64,000 bases of DNA from Excoecaria cochinchinensis (taxonomy: Eukaryota > Streptophyta > Magnoliopsida > Malpighiales > Euphorbiaceae), in the NCBI GenBank assembly GCA_947683425.1, contig CANTUQ010000004.1, forward strand, positions 29,508,001 to 29,572,000, in the 5' to 3' direction. Positions 1 through 10,975 of this stretch are shown here, in pieces. A program made the translations under genes and the position numbers. Position 1 is the stretch's first letter; the number at the start of each line of letters is the position of its first letter. The notes under the pieces are model-generated. The model searched no databases. It was given only the letters and a program-made list of their open reading frames with translations, and was not told the origin of the DNA.

Positions 1-997
1 TCCGGTCCCCTCATTAAGATTCGAAATCAGATCAAAAAAAAATTCAAAATCTTAAGTTTTTGTCTCAAAAAACTCAAGAACATTAAAACTCAAAAATATT
101 TTTTTTAGTTGTTTGATGAGAAACCCAAGCTAAGGAAATTGATTTTCCCTTCCTCAAGTTAAATCTAATCTCAACAAACATTTTTAGATCAAAGAAAATC
201 AAAGAAGAAACTTTTTACTCTCTAGGAAAATTGATTCTTTTTTTTGCCAAAGAAATCTCCCGCTTTTCTTATTTTGTTAAAAAAACTCTTCCCTCCTCCT
301 TTTTTTCTCTCTCTCTTCTCTTTACATAATCCACCCAAATTCTGATCTGGAAACTAAAAAATAGGTTTTTTTCCAGTCCAATTTGGACTGTAGCTCCCCT
401 TATATCCGGCAAAATCCCATTTCAGAAGGAGGAACAGCGACAGGGGCGGCCTTGCGCATAGGGGCGCCCTCATACGAGCAGGCCGTGCCTATGGGGCGGC
501 CTTGCACGTGGCTGCCTCGCGTGGAGGGGTGCCTCGCAAGAGGTGTGGCCTTGCGCGCCCAAGCCAAACCTGCGGGGCGGCCTCACACGGGGCTGCCGAA
601 TGGCCACCCGCGTGCAGGAATGACCTCACGCTCGTGAAGGTCCCTTGTATGAGGGTCTGCCTCATGGCTGCCTGCATGCGAGGGTTATTCTCTCTCGCAC
701 GGGCTGCCCCTGTAGGGTGGGTGCTCTCACATGCATGCGAGCGACAGGGGCAGCGCGCGAGTGGTAGGGCAGCTCCCCACCCGCGCGTTCCTCCCTCGGT
801 GAGACCGACGTGTGCGCGCACTCCACACCAAATCCCAAAAAAAACCCATTTTTCCAAAAACTTTAAAAGATTTTTGAAGTAGACAAAAGAAATTGACAAG
901 GAGACGATCAATTCTCATTTTGTTGCCTATGAATCGGTCTTTATTTTAATCATTGGGTAATACTGATCTTGGACCACATTGGGACCCAGTATCTACA
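1..997 (-). mobile_element. Tat/Ogre-type LTR, cut by the left window edge
   Basis: Read on the minus strand, this starts at 997 with TGTAGATACTGGGTCCC. That matches the LTR starts at 22979 (minus), 26207, 39743 and 51920, which all read TGTAGACACC or a close variant followed by a GG(A/G)TCC-like block. The sequence right of 997 (AGAGGTTTGGG) is the body of another LTR, with no polypurine tract or primer site. So 997 is the outer edge of an element or solo LTR that inserted into that older LTR. The rest lies outside the window. It has the family layout: about 170 bp of start, a GC-rich block, then AT-rich sequence with T runs. I see no coding sequence. Confidence 0.75.
436..830. repeat. GC-rich hypervariable block of the Tat/Ogre LTR
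   Basis: About 400 bp rich in GGCGGCC, GCGCGC and CTGCC words, inside an otherwise AT-rich LTR. Short words such as GGGGCGGCCTTGC recur. It occupies the same place in the LTR as the blocks at 22536-22765, 26440-26575, 39950-40145 and 52115-52275, but has little sequence in common with them. The open frames across it on both strands look like by-products of high GC, not genes. Confidence 0.6.
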
Positions 998-1220
998 AGA
1001 GGTTTGGGATTTTTAAATTTCAATAGATGCATGATTGTATAATTGAGAAATTGTATGTGATTATGTGTGGATTGATAGATGTCATAGCTTGAAATGTGTA
1101 GATATGTGTGTTGATGATGTTAGATGGATTGCCATATAGTTTATGATTGTAAAGCATGAACCCTAATTTTGGGAGCTTGAGAAATGGATGTGTAATATCT
1201 GGTTCAATGGTATATATTGA

Positions 1221-1228
<8 letters not shown>

Positions 1229-1312
<84 letters not shown>
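1229..1312. repeat. (AT)n microsatellite
   Basis: About 84 bp of uninterrupted AT dinucleotides inside LTR A. It can form cruciforms and is prone to length change. Confidence 0.97.
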
Positions 1313-1315
<3 letters not shown>

Positions 1316-1803
1316 AAGTGGGTCTAGGTTGAGTTGATTGGTTGCGTGGTTTTGCTTGTGTTTGGGGAGCTTGAGTTTCTAGGGGAAACTCTACTCAAAT
1401 TGCACCAGACCTCCGTGTGATATTTTAGTCATATGTGGAGTTTGAGAACTCAAAATTAAGTCATTCTAGTGCGATTATAACCATGACTTCCATACCTATA
1501 AAAGTCCCATAAAGGACCATGAACAAATTTTTGCTTTAAGACCCTTAAAATTTGCCAAAATAGAGGTGTCTCTATTTTGGCAGCTTCATTTGAGCAGTAT
1601 AGGTTGTTTATATCATATATGTTGTTGTAGAAGTCCAAATGATTTGAAAAATTTTCCATTTGAAACTTAACATCCTAAGGAACAATTATTAAGAAGGGAG
1701 TTTTTCGAAAAATTGAAGTTTAGATGTCAGTTTAGGCTAAGAAAAAAAAAGTAGTGAAGCAATCCTGAGATTCTGCTTCTATTTTGCCTATTTTTGGTAT
1801 GTC

Positions 1804-1913
1804 ATGGTGACAATCAAATCATTGCTATCGTGACCAATGCCGAGAGAAGGCATAATTGCATATTTTTGGACCTTACGGTCACAATCAAATCATTGCCACC
1901 GTGACCCTCCCCA
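1804..1913 (+). repeat. Two copies of a GTGAC-bounded dyad in LTR A
   Basis: ACAATCAAATCATTGC occurs twice, about 65 bp apart, each time bounded by GGTGAC or GGTCAC on the left and CGTGACC on the right. Each unit is thus a long inverted repeat with GTCAC arms. The position in the LTR is comparable to the CG-dyad blocks of the related LTRs. Confidence 0.6.
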
Positions 1914-2804
1914 GTTTTGTGTATTTGGTATGTTTTTCCTCCCGAAATGCACCTGAACTTCATTGTAAGTTCCTAAAGCTTGTCCAACTCATGTCTAACA
2001 TTATGAAATGAGCATATGAATGTTTTTCAATTGAAATTATATGTAAATGATGCTATGGCATAGTAGTTTAATAAAGGAATTAATTGTATACATGCTTTTT
2101 AATTATTGAACATGACATGACATGCGATATTGATTATATGTGATTGAATTATAATATGTTAAGTCTATGAATATGTATAATGGAGTGTGTACTTGGTTGA
2201 TTATTCGTGTATAGTGTAAGATATTTGTTGATATTATATTGCTACATGTGAATATATGGATATTATATTATAGTGATTATAGAGTTTATATGTTAAGCCT
2301 GAAGGATTCATAATAGTGGATAGATAAGCATGTTTATAAAGTGTTAGAGTACAATTGCCAGAGTGGCACCATTTGTGTCTAGATGTTTGATACCTTAGTG
2401 TATTAAAATGTTTGAGTTAGGTTTCTAGATGTTTGATACTGTCTGTCAGTATCTAGAGTACCCGTATCCATTATCATTATAAAGTTAGGCTACTACTAAT
2501 ATTCTATACTATCTTATGTTTTTGACTGTATAAGAAATACTATCATGTTGTGACTATATAAGAGATGCTATTATATGTTTAAATGCATACGAAAGTATAT
2601 GAGATACAATAATATGCTATTATATTTATATATGCTAAACGTTTGTATTAGGGAATGTGTACATGATATAGGTTGCATAAAAGATATATATATGTTTTTA
2701 ACCTGTTTGTATTTGAATGTTATCATATGAGTAACATGATAAATGTTGTCGTGTATTGTGGTTTGATATTTGTGACTTCATCAGAGGTCCATCTATTTTT
2801 ATAT

Positions 2805-2848
2805 CCCCACTAAGCGTAATCGCTTAGCACGGGTGTTTTCCGTGTAGG
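2805..2848 (+). promoter_or_regulatory. Conserved LTR double hairpin (copy in LTR A)
   Basis: CCCCACTAAGCG, TAAT, CGCTTAG gives a perfect 7-bp stem with a 4-base loop. It is followed by CACGGG...CCGTG and GTAGGT. The same arrangement is found in six other LTRs in the window. The role is unknown. Its place near the 3' part of the LTR would suit an RNA structure or a processing site. Confidence 0.7.
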
Positions 2849-3161
2849 TTTGCAGGTCTAGTTCGGAGTTGTGCATCTGCAGGTCATGGCCACTAGGAGT
2901 AAAGCATGGAGTTTCTTTTTGTATATGTGTTAAGATTCCTTTTGTAATGTTTATTGTAGTGATTATGTAAAGAATATTTTGTATAGTTAAATATAAAAGT
3001 TTTAAAGAATGTATATGTAATATTTGAATGATAATATTATAAGTAATTAAAGTTCGTATTGCATGTGTGACTTGTAGTATAGTATATTCCGCTAACATAT
3101 GTGTTTTTATGTGTAGCGACTTCGATATCCTTCCAGGGGGTATTGGGGCATTACAAGTTTG

Positions 3162-3174
3162 TGGTATCAGAGCA
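3162..3174 (+). promoter_or_regulatory. Primer binding site, initiator-Met tRNA type
   Basis: TGGTATCAGAGCA lies seven bases after the LTR end. It is the usual minus-strand primer site of plant Ty3 and Ty1 elements, complementary to the 3' end of initiator methionine tRNA. Confidence 0.85.
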
Positions 3175-3277
3175 TAGGCAGGCGGTTCAGAACTATAGGA
3201 TGTTAGAGTATATATGAGATGTCTATGTTTGTCTAGTGTCGTGGCCTAATGCAGATGTTATTTTGTATAGAGTATCG

Positions 3278-3446
3278 ATGGAGCCGGATCCGAGTGAGGA
3301 TGTAGGAGAGACGATGGGAAGTGTAAATCCGGTGTGAGTTAACCCACCTATACTTGAGCGACCTCCAGTGGAAGGTCAAAGTCATGCTCAGGATAATCCG
3401 GTGTCAGTGCAAGAGTTGATGCAATTGATTGACATATTGACTGCTC
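3278..3446 (+). pseudogene. gag: gag start of Ty3 element A (truncated)
   Basis: The frame opens with MEPDPSEDVGETMGSVNP. This matches the gag starts of TR-GAG1 (MESDPGEYMGNTMESVNP, minus strand at 17141) and TR-GAG2 (MESDPSENVGETTKSVNP, at 60243). A TGA stop follows codon 19, and the homology resumes with a segment like the ALVQ...DRLT stretch of the other copies. It ends abruptly at about 3447, where a copia element in the opposite direction begins. The retrotransposon-gag core and all downstream genes are missing. Confidence 0.75.
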
Positions 3447-4165
3447 CCTTAGAAGGAACTCTTTTTCTAAGAAGACAACATGCCTTGAAAGCAACACCTT
3501 TTGTTCCAAGGGATAATAAAAGTAATATCCAATTATTTCTCTTGGATATCCCATAAATAAATATTTGTCAGACTTAGCATCCAGCTTTTCTGACATTGTC
3601 CTTTTCACATTAGCAGGAGAACCATACTTTCATTTGAGAAAGTGTGGGTTTCTTGTTATTCCACTTCTTATATGGAGTAACATTAACTGACTTACTATAA
3701 ACTCTGTTTAATGAATAAATAACAGTTTTCGGTGCATAACCCAAAAGGACTTGGGCAAGTATATTAGGCTCATCATGGATCGAACCATATCCAATAAGGT
3801 TTAATTCCTCATCTCAGATACACCATTATGTTGTGGTATATATGGTGGAGTCCATTGCGATAATATCCCATTATCTCTAAGATAATCTTGAAACTCTTGG
3901 CTTAAGTATTCTCCACCTCGATTTGATCTAAGTGTCTTAATACTCTTGCCAAGTTGTTTCTCTACTTCATTTCTAAACTCTTTGAACTTTTCAAAAGTGT
4001 CAGATTTATACTTCATTAGATAGATATATCCATATCTGGAGTAATCATCTATGAAAGTTAAGAAGTAGGATTAACCTCCTCTAGCATGTGAAGTCATTAG
4101 ACCACATACATCTAAATGTATTAATTCCAATATCTCACTTGGTCATACTCCTTTACTAGTAAAGG
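3447..4165 (-). pseudogene. pol: Copia integrase fragment
   Basis: On the minus strand this reads, in order, LDVCGLMTSHARGG, a stop, SYFLTFIDDYSRYG, MKYKSDTFEKFKEF, RSNRGGEYLSQEFQDYL, QHNGVSEMRN, and after a gap KSDKYLFMGYPREIIGYYFY. These are the D, D and E blocks of the copia integrase core and the segment after it. The first acidic residue (HLDV) and the last (SE) are visible. The middle one is changed: RSN stands where the family has SDxGGEY, so a catalytic aspartate is lost. At least one in-frame stop and a frameshift are present. Integrase would insert element cDNA into the host genome, and this copy cannot act. Confidence 0.85.
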
Positions 4166-5018
4166 GTAATTATTTGATGAATTGACTTGGTTTAAATTTA
4201 ATTAAATAAATTATTGGCATTTAAATGATGGAGGTTATGTGAATCTATGTTTATCTATGTAAGAATTCATGAGAACAGTGCTGTGAAATGGGGCAAAAAA
4301 AAGTTATCTGATGGACATATAAATATATATGTAAGCCTATGAGTTGTATTAGATTATAAGTGAAATTAGAAGATTCTTTTAAATTGTAAGTTGATATATA
4401 TATATATATATATGTATATGATTGGTTTATGTACTGGAGGACGGGAAAACTTGTGTTGGAGTTTGATTTGGAATATGGTGAATGAATGTGTGATTTTAGA
4501 AATGTAAAAGACTTTCTTTTTACAGAGGAATAGGCAATATTATAGAGGAAATGCTGCCGAAATTTCGTTAGAATTAAATGGCACATTAAGTTAGAGCCAT
4601 ATTTGAAGCAGCTTATTAGCTTCATTAGGAAGCATGTATTCCAATTATTCTTATTTTGTTTAAATATTTTTAATTTTTCAATTACATGTTATTAAAAGTA
4701 TCATATTAGCTTTCAAGTGATAATAAAGTATGTTGGTTTGTTTACACTTGTTTTATTGGTTGTAGGATTTGTTTAATTGTCGGACTAAAAGGAGTCTGCA
4801 AAAAGTCAAATCTATTTTGGGAAAGGGACAGAAGTATATAATAAATATAAGAAAAAAATCGGTTGAATTGTTAGTTTGTATGATAAGCGATTTTGAGGTT
4901 TTATTTTTCTAAGTACTTTTTAAGTACTGTATAATTTAATGTACCTTTATTATATTATATTTTTTAAAAAATAGTATTGGAGAATTGCTATTTATATAAA
5001 TTAAAATTTGGATGTTAC

Positions 5019-5019
<1 letters not shown>

Positions 5020-5055
<36 letters not shown>

Positions 5056-5073
5056 CAACAAAATTAAATTCTA

Positions 5074-5101
<28 letters not shown>
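5020..5101. repeat. (TAA)n microsatellite in two runs
   Basis: TAA repeats run from about 5020 to 5051 and again from about 5075 to 5101, with an AAC-rich spacer between them. This is simple sequence. Confidence 0.95.
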
Positions 5102-5105
<4 letters not shown>

Positions 5106-5118
5106 TTAAAATTAAATG

Positions 5119-5444
5119 AGCGACAGATTTTGCTATCGCAAATTTCCTTTTTTACATCGCATTCTAAAAATATTGTTTTGCGATGGAATTTAGCGACGAA
5201 AAAATCCGTCGTTAATATTTTTTTAAATCTAACAGCGTCCACTTTTGGGGGTTAATTAGCGACGATTTTTTCGTCGCTATTTCGTCACTACTTTTAGCGA
5301 CGGTTTTGTGTTTTAGTCTCAAAATTCCTTGCGACGGCTGAAGTAGCGACGTATAGTCATTTTGTCGCTTGAAGGAATTAGCGATGGAATTTTTTCAATT
5401 AGTGACGGAAATTATCGTCGCTAATTCCTTATTTTTTTGCAGTG
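5119..5444. mobile_element. CACTA-like terminal fragment
   Basis: The right end reads ATTTTTTTGCAGTG. Read from outside this is CACTGCAAAAAAAT, a CACTA-type terminal inverted repeat. It is followed inward by many TAGCGACG, CCGTCGCTA and AGTGACGGAA words on both strands, the sub-terminal repeats typical of CACTA elements. The same words and a CACTACAAAA end occur at 18649. The left terminus is not visible, because the block fades into the TAA microsatellite. It is too short to code for a transposase. Confidence 0.6.
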
Positions 5445-5500
5445 AAATCGCTAAAGTAACATCCATTACACATAACGTAATACGGGTATAGGGTGTTACA

Positions 5501-5734
5501 CTTCTGCTGCTTCTAAGACCCTACAGATCATTACAGAAGTGAGATCCACATTCGGTATCTAATACCCAAAATTTATTTGAGGTAATAGAGTAAGTATTCA
5601 TTTCAATCATATGAATACCTAGAGTTGAAGCCTTAGCCTGTTTCTTCTTTTTGAGAGAATCTAAGTAGACCTTGCAGTTTCTCTTCCAGTGGCCATCTTT
5701 TTAATAATTGAAGCAAATCCCTTTAGGATTCTTC
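5501..5734 (-). pseudogene. gag-pol: Copia zinc knuckle and protease start
   Basis: The minus strand reads KGICFNY, stop, KDGHWKRNC. This is the CX2CX4HX4C nucleocapsid knuckle with its second cysteine replaced by a stop. After about 50 codons comes VLDTECGSHFCNDL, the protease active-site region, where the family has DTGxxxH. The glycine of the triad is changed to glutamate, so it would be inactive. It is continuous in meaning with the gag half at 7373-8083, from which it is separated by the solo LTR at 5735-7367. Confidence 0.8.
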
Positions 5735-6685
5735 TGTTAGTGGTTATGCCCTAGGCCAAACATTTGGACCTTAATGTAATCATTACATTTTCGTTTATAT
5801 ATAATGGTTTTCTTCACATTAATATTATTGGCATGTTACATTATTGTAATGTTTATGAATAACAATGTTATTCATAATATCCCTAGTCATTTATCACTAA
5901 AGGGCATAAAGATAAATTAAAACTAGTATAGATTTGTATTGATAATCATGGGATGATTATATATGATGATATAAATCGAATCTATAGGTAATTATTAGAG
6001 AACAAAGTACTGGATAGACCCACTATAAGATCACTACATGGGATAGTGTCATAAGTGATCTTATAATAGATATGTTATTGAATCCTTTGACCTGAGGTTA
6101 TCACGGTTTCCTACATAAGGAACATTATGTTTTGACATAATCAAACGTTATCTTTAATCGGATAATTATAAAGTTATGATCGGACATAATGAGAATTATG
6201 CAGAGGAAAGTGAATAATCAAGATGGAATTTGTCCCTCTCTTTTGAGAGAGATATCTATTGGGCCCCTCGATAAGTAGGACTGTAAAATGCATGGCCGTG
6301 CTCAAATGAATTGATAGTGTAATTAATATCATTTGAATTTATCAGTCTACTTAGTGATCGAGAAATTATATGTTTGAACAATATAAGTTTGACATGTACC
6401 ATGACTTTTGTTCAAACAAGATATCGTGTGACAAAAGGATAACGGCATATTCTATTGTCAGGTTAAAATCGGACTAATGATATTTATATTATTTGGGTAG
6501 TCATAATGTCTTACTAGAGACCAATTATGACTTGTGGGCCTATTATGGTTATTGGGCCCACTGCCAACTTAATATAAACCTATTGGGTCACACATCAAGA
6601 CCAAAAGATGAACAGAATGGATTTTATTAGGGTATTTCGGAATAATATAAATATAGGTATTTATATTTAATTTCGAAATTACATA

Positions 6686-6749
<64 letters not shown>

Positions 6750-6814
6750 GTATTTTTGAATATGAGATAATTATATGTATTATATAATATTTCTTATTAT
6801 TTAGAATAAGAAAT

Positions 6815-6855
<41 letters not shown>

Positions 6856-7372
6856 CTCTTAATTTTGAATTAGAGATAATATCTTTATTTATCTCTTTAT
6901 AGTTTAACATATATACATATATATGTTAGATAAGGAAAATAAGTGGTTTAACCTAATCATGTTTTTTTTTTCAAGAGATAATATGATAAAGAGTGGCAGA
7001 TTTTCCTAAGAGAAATAGCTAATCACGTTTTTCCTTTTCTTATGAGAAAAAAGGATTGAGAGTGGACATATTTTCTTAGAGAGAAAAACCTAGCCACCAC
7101 CTTTTCTTTGACAAAGAAAACTTAAAAATCCAGTCGCAACATAAGGGAGCTAGCGCCCCTGCGAATTTTGTTCGTTGGTTCGTGCGTGTGGATACTGGTA
7201 GAGGGCATTCGTGGTTGCAGCAGCGCCTATAGATAAGGTGTTAATTTCGTTCTAAGGTCGGTAAATCTTAATCTCTTCCTTTTGAATCAATTGAAAATAC
7301 ATGGATCCTGTTTTGGGTTTCTGTTTTATTCCGCTGTGTTTAATTTGAATTCCGATGAAACCCAACATCTTC
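5730..7372 (+). mobile_element. Angela-like copia solo LTR with 5-bp target duplication
   Basis: The LTR proper is 5735-7367 (1633 bp). It starts TGTTAGTGGTTATGCCCTAG and ends in CCGCTGTG...CCCAACA. Identical TCTTC flanks (5730-5734 and 7368-7372) mark the insertion, which falls in the gag gene of element C just before its zinc knuckle. There is no primer site, polypurine tract or coding sequence, so this is a solo LTR left by recombination between two LTRs. Start, end and length resemble Angela/BARE-type LTRs. The interior is AT-rich with two AT microsatellites (about 6690-6747 and 6817-6851). Confidence 0.93.
6690..6851. repeat. Two (AT)n microsatellites in the solo LTR
   Basis: AT dinucleotide runs at about 6690-6747 and 6817-6851, separated by about 70 bp of AT-rich sequence. 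Confidence 0.95.
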
Positions 7373-8083
7373 TCCTTCTTAGCAGCCTTTTTCTTGGATA
7401 TACCACCATGCTTGGGCTGCACCTTGGTTGCCTTTTTCTTTTTCTGCTTCTTGGACTTATTAGCAAAAGAGACAACCATGACTGACTTTGGATCCTTCTT
7501 AAGTGATCCATTAGCCATCTTGAGCATATTAATAAGCTTGAGTAAAAAACTTGAATCTTATTCATGTTAAAGTTAAGCACAAATGGTGCAAAACTTGGAG
7601 CCAATGAGTGTAAGATTAGGTCTATGTATATATCATTATCCATAACATAGCCAAGCCTACCTAAGTGCTCTATGTATCTATACATCTTCAATGCATGTGT
7701 AGTAGTTGAAGTGACCTCCACCATTTTACAACTAAAAAGGGCTTTAGTAATCTCATATTGCTCGCTTCTAGCTTGAGAAGCATAATGCTCCTCTAAGTAT
7801 AAAATGATGGTTCTAGCATCCATCTTTTCATGTTGCTTCTGAATCTCTGAGGAACACCAAGTATTATACATATTGCTGCTTCACTATCTTCCATGTATTT
7901 ATGATAAATGCCCTTGATCTCATCAATGGCATTATCAGATGGAAGTGATGGTGGATCTTAATCTAACACATAATGGATCTTTTTGGCCCTGAGAATGATT
8001 CTTACTTGCCTAATCCAATCCGAGTAATTGCTGCCAACTAGCTTGTTATCCAAAATTGAATGTAGATTTATTTGTATATGCAT
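7373..8083 (-). pseudogene. gag: Copia gag (capsid part)
   Basis: I chose the start ATG at 8083 (MHIQINLHSILDNKLVGSNY) because the family begins with a short run and then LxGxNYxxWxR, and here SNYSDWIRQVRIIL follows directly. Downstream are a damaged middle with a TAA stop (VLD-stop-DPP), frameshifts near 7870, then LEEHYASQARSEQYEIT, MVEVTSTTTHALKMYRYIEHL and the basic tail KSKKQKKKKATKVQPKHGG. The last part lies against the solo LTR at 7367-7372. This would be the capsid protein of the copia particle. It is clearly a pseudogene. Confidence 0.85.
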
Positions 8084-10000
8084 GCATTAATTAGGTCTTT
8101 AATTAATCTATTTAACTCCCACTATTTTATTGCAAATCAATAGCCCTCACTATATGATTCGAGAAAACCCGTTGCTTATCCTAGTGGGCTAATAAATAAC
8201 CAATCCTTGATATTCCATACTCTTAAAAGGTAGGTATCTCTATACCAATTGTGTCTTTACACAACTACTGGATCATTGGGTTATCAACTCTTGATGCATA
8301 CATATAATATATCCACTCCCTAATCTTACCTCCAGGTCCATTAGCCTTCACTTTGGTCAAAAAGCTAATGGGCTAGCTAAAATAACTCATTAATTGGATT
8401 TGAACATAATCGATATAAGATGAGGTTAACTTTGGTCAACAACCCACACTGAAAAGAACTCAGGTCCTCTTCCAATTAATGAAAAGCTAATATGTTTTAG
8501 TATTATTTTGAGTGATTTTATTAATTGGTCTCTTCATACATAGTTGACATGCATTGGTATGCTTCCTATATCTATCGCATAAATATAAATCATACAAATA
8601 TGACTTAGTTATGGACTTTAATACATTGACCTCTCCGAGCCAAAAGAGAGATCAAAAGGTCTAACCTAGGTAGCATGCATGATCAAACAAAAAAGAAATA
8701 TTACAAAATCTTCAATCTTTTTTCAGCCCTCTTCTTGCTCCATTGCTTGTAATCTTCTTTTATTATTCTAATTCTATTCTATATAATCTAATTATTCATT
8801 ACAATTAAAAAAATATATAAATAAAAACAATTGACCGGGACTTGAAAGTTCTCATGGGCCGAAACATGCAGTATGCTCAATCACATTGGGCTTTAGTCCA
8901 TAACTAACCATCATGCCAAACATGCACTCTTATATGCAATTATAATGCATAAATTTAAACCCATTTATGGAATACTTAACTTATTTCAACTCTTGAAACT
9001 ATTTATGAGTTATTGCCGTAGTGTGATCAAGTTTACAAAACTATCCAAATTAAGAAACTATTTCCATTTTGGAAACTATCCATTTTAGGAAACTTTTTGT
9101 ATGCATGTGTTATTGTCTTAATTATCAGTCCCGTTGATTTTTAAATTAATTAATTAATTAATTAATCATATTAAAATAATTAAAAATTAATTTCTGTCAA
9201 AAATTATAGGTGGGCTGAAATCCACATCATAAATTTTAACCATATGTTCACATAAACTAGTTTTGTGCATTTAGGCCATTTCGATTTTAGGAATGGGCCA
9301 TGCGTGTACCAAGCCCATTCCATCCCCTAAAACCCATTAATAATCTTAATTAGGATATGTAATTTTAATTTAAATTAGCTTATTGGACCCCCCACCAAGT
9401 TATCTGCTAATTTAAATTAAGCCCGCGGACTCAATTGAGCCTATTAATTGATTTTAGCTTATTAATTTCAATCCAATTTATTTAGGGCCTAAATTAATTA
9501 ATCAAATTAATTAAAAATATATTAATACATAATCAAATTAATTAAAAATACATTAATACATCTTATGTACCTTAAAATTAAGATCAAAATTAGTTCTGGC
9601 CAAGAACTAATTAAGAACACACGAAAAATACAATTTACTGAACTTTTCTATAAAACTAGTTTTCATGCAAAAGTTAACTAATTTCAATTTTGTTTGATCC
9701 TATGGTTTAATATCACATATTAAAATATAAATTATCATCAAAATAATTTTCACATGGATCAAAAATGAAATTGATGTAGAATAGCAGAAGACTATTCTTA
9801 TGCGCAGAGAAATATTCTCCAATACAAAAAATTGATTTTTCCTTTTTTTTTTTAATATTTTAATTACATAATTATAGAAATCAATATTTCTTAATCTAAC
9901 AGTCATGGACATCAAAATTAAAATTTTAAAAATTCATGAAATAAATAACTCATAAATAGAAAGTTATTCCGTAAATTAACAAAATATAATTTCATGGCTA
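8084..10000 (-). other. Leader between copia primer site and gag
   Basis: About 1.9 kb of AT-rich sequence between the primer site and the gag ATG of element C. I see no reading frame with family features. It contains short TTAA-rich runs (for example around 9140-9170) but no clear second insertion. A long leader is plausible for this copia group, but hidden decayed insertions cannot be excluded. Confidence 0.5.
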
Positions 10001-10019
10001 AAACCTGACTTTAATACTA
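10001..10019 (-). promoter_or_regulatory. Decayed primer binding site of copia element C
   Basis: The minus strand reads TAGTATTAAAGTCAGG immediately after the LTR end at 10020. It aligns with TGGTATCAGAGCC, the initiator-Met primer site, with several transitions. Confidence 0.65.
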
Positions 10020-10975
10020 TGTTGGAACTAATTTGGTTACATACATCACATACATAGCGGAATTTAAAATTTTTTAACCAAGCTAAATTAGATCTTTGCT
10101 ATGAAATTATATTAGTTAACTAAAAGTTGAAAAATCACCTGTGGTGTTTTGTTGATTAGTTAATTTTTCTTCGTACCGAATTGTCACAAACCATAGTGTT
10201 CAAACTTTCGAATACCTCCAAATTATCCACACCAGAGAAACAAGAAAAATGAACCAAGATGGAGATATAGAAAAATCGAAATTCCAATGGGATTAGTCTT
10301 GGAATTCAGCCAAGGATAGGAAGAAAAAGGAAGAATTCTGATTTATTTGTAATTCTCTAATTCTATCATTATCCTATTACTACTTTTATACTCTAAGTCA
10401 AAAGTAGAACTCCAGTAGGATTAGAACTTTATAAAAGTTGGAATATTAATTATTAATTAACTCTTAATTAATTAATTAAATTTATTTAATTAAATCCATT
10501 ATGGGCTTCCATCATAAGGCTCTATGCACAAGCCCGCAGATTAGGTTTTTCTACGCAGACTTGGATTTAATTACCCAATGGATTTTAAATCCAACCAAAT
10601 TAAATATATAGGGTCCACAATACTTATGTATTATATTTAATTTAACTTGGCCTAAGAAATAGGCCATTAAGATCTTCTATAGAGACCCTATGTAGAAGCT
10701 AGGTCCCAGAGTGCTTCTGCATAGAAGTATGGCCTGAAATTAAATCTCCATTTGATCCAAAAATATTATTTTAGTCTTCTAACATTTATAATCTAATAAT
10801 ATTTTATTTTGGATTAAAATGGAACAGCTCAATTTTACAGACTATGTGCAGAAAGATCTACGGACTTTTCTGCAGACTTTTTTCTATGCATGCATAATTA
10901 GACTCCTTAATTAATTATTTCCTTATTATTTTTTTTATCCAAATTGGATTAGGACTCTAGGGTATATATCCAACA
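10020..10975 (-). mobile_element. 5' LTR of copia element C
   Basis: 956 bp, bounded on the minus strand by TGTTGGATATATACCCTAG at 10975 and by TTAGTTCCAACA at 10020. Just before the end it has the TTCCGCTATG motif that precedes many copia LTR ends. The right neighbour is a Harbinger transposase cut in mid-gene, so the element inserted there. No matching duplication can be tested because the other end is lost. Confidence 0.85.

Larger units (their letters stand above)
998..3155 (+). mobile_element. Ty3/gypsy LTR, 5' part missing (5' LTR of element A)
   Basis: It ends with GGGGCATTACA at 3155, the family 3' end (compare 60115), and is followed seven bases later by a primer binding site, so this is a 5' LTR. 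The left end is cut by the LTR ending at 997. The sequence at 1002 (AGGTTTGGGATTTTT) matches the stretch in related LTRs just before their long AT-rich part (compare 29390). It carries a paired-dyad region (1804-1913), a long AT microsatellite and the family double hairpin near 2805. No coding sequence is present. Confidence 0.75.
4166..5500 (+). mobile_element. Decayed Ty3-type LTR sequence, split by CACTA-like sequence
   Basis: This lies between the integrase and protease parts of element C. The right end is ATACGGGTATAGGGTGTTACA-like, the 3' terminus of Tekay-type LTRs (compare TATGGGGTGTTACA in element E). Near 4550 it carries GGAAATGCTGCCGAAATTTC, which I associate with Ty3 LTRs from memory only. 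No TG start is visible on the left, and no target duplication is found. A second end-like string, GGATGTTACA, sits at 5010-5019 just before the microsatellite, so two LTR pieces could be joined here. Confidence 0.5.
3447..10975 (-). mobile_element. Truncated Ty1/copia retrotransposon (element C) with nested insertions
   Basis: Read right to left, the parts are: 5' LTR 10975-10020 (TGTTGG...CCAACA), a decayed primer site, a leader of about 1.9 kb, gag from 8083, zinc knuckle and protease start at 5734-5501, and integrase at about 4165-3447. Reverse transcriptase, RNase H and the 3' LTR are missing because the element stops at 3447 against an unrelated gag. A solo LTR (5735-7367) interrupts gag, and LTR/CACTA-like material (4166-5500) replaces the protease-integrase connection. 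The LTR start (TGTTGGATATATACCCTAG) places it near the Angela/Tork group of Ty1/copia. Confidence 0.85.

Noticed and set aside
502..911. Long open frames on both strands of the first GC-rich block
   Set aside because: They overlap each other on opposite strands, have no family motifs, and exist because GC-rich DNA has few stops. The block is inside an LTR.
1229..1312. Replication origin or matrix attachment site at the long AT run
   Set aside because: It is a simple dinucleotide microsatellite inside an LTR. Nothing else supports a function.
3162..3174. tRNA gene signal
   Set aside because: Only the short 3'-complement of initiator tRNA is present here and at 17251, 48059 and 60121. There is no cloverleaf, so these are primer binding sites.
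5010..5464. GGATGTTAC...GTAACATCC as terminal repeats of one element
   Set aside because: The nine-base inverted match is isolated, the inner sequences do not pair, and the right part is better explained as a CACTA end next to LTR sequence.
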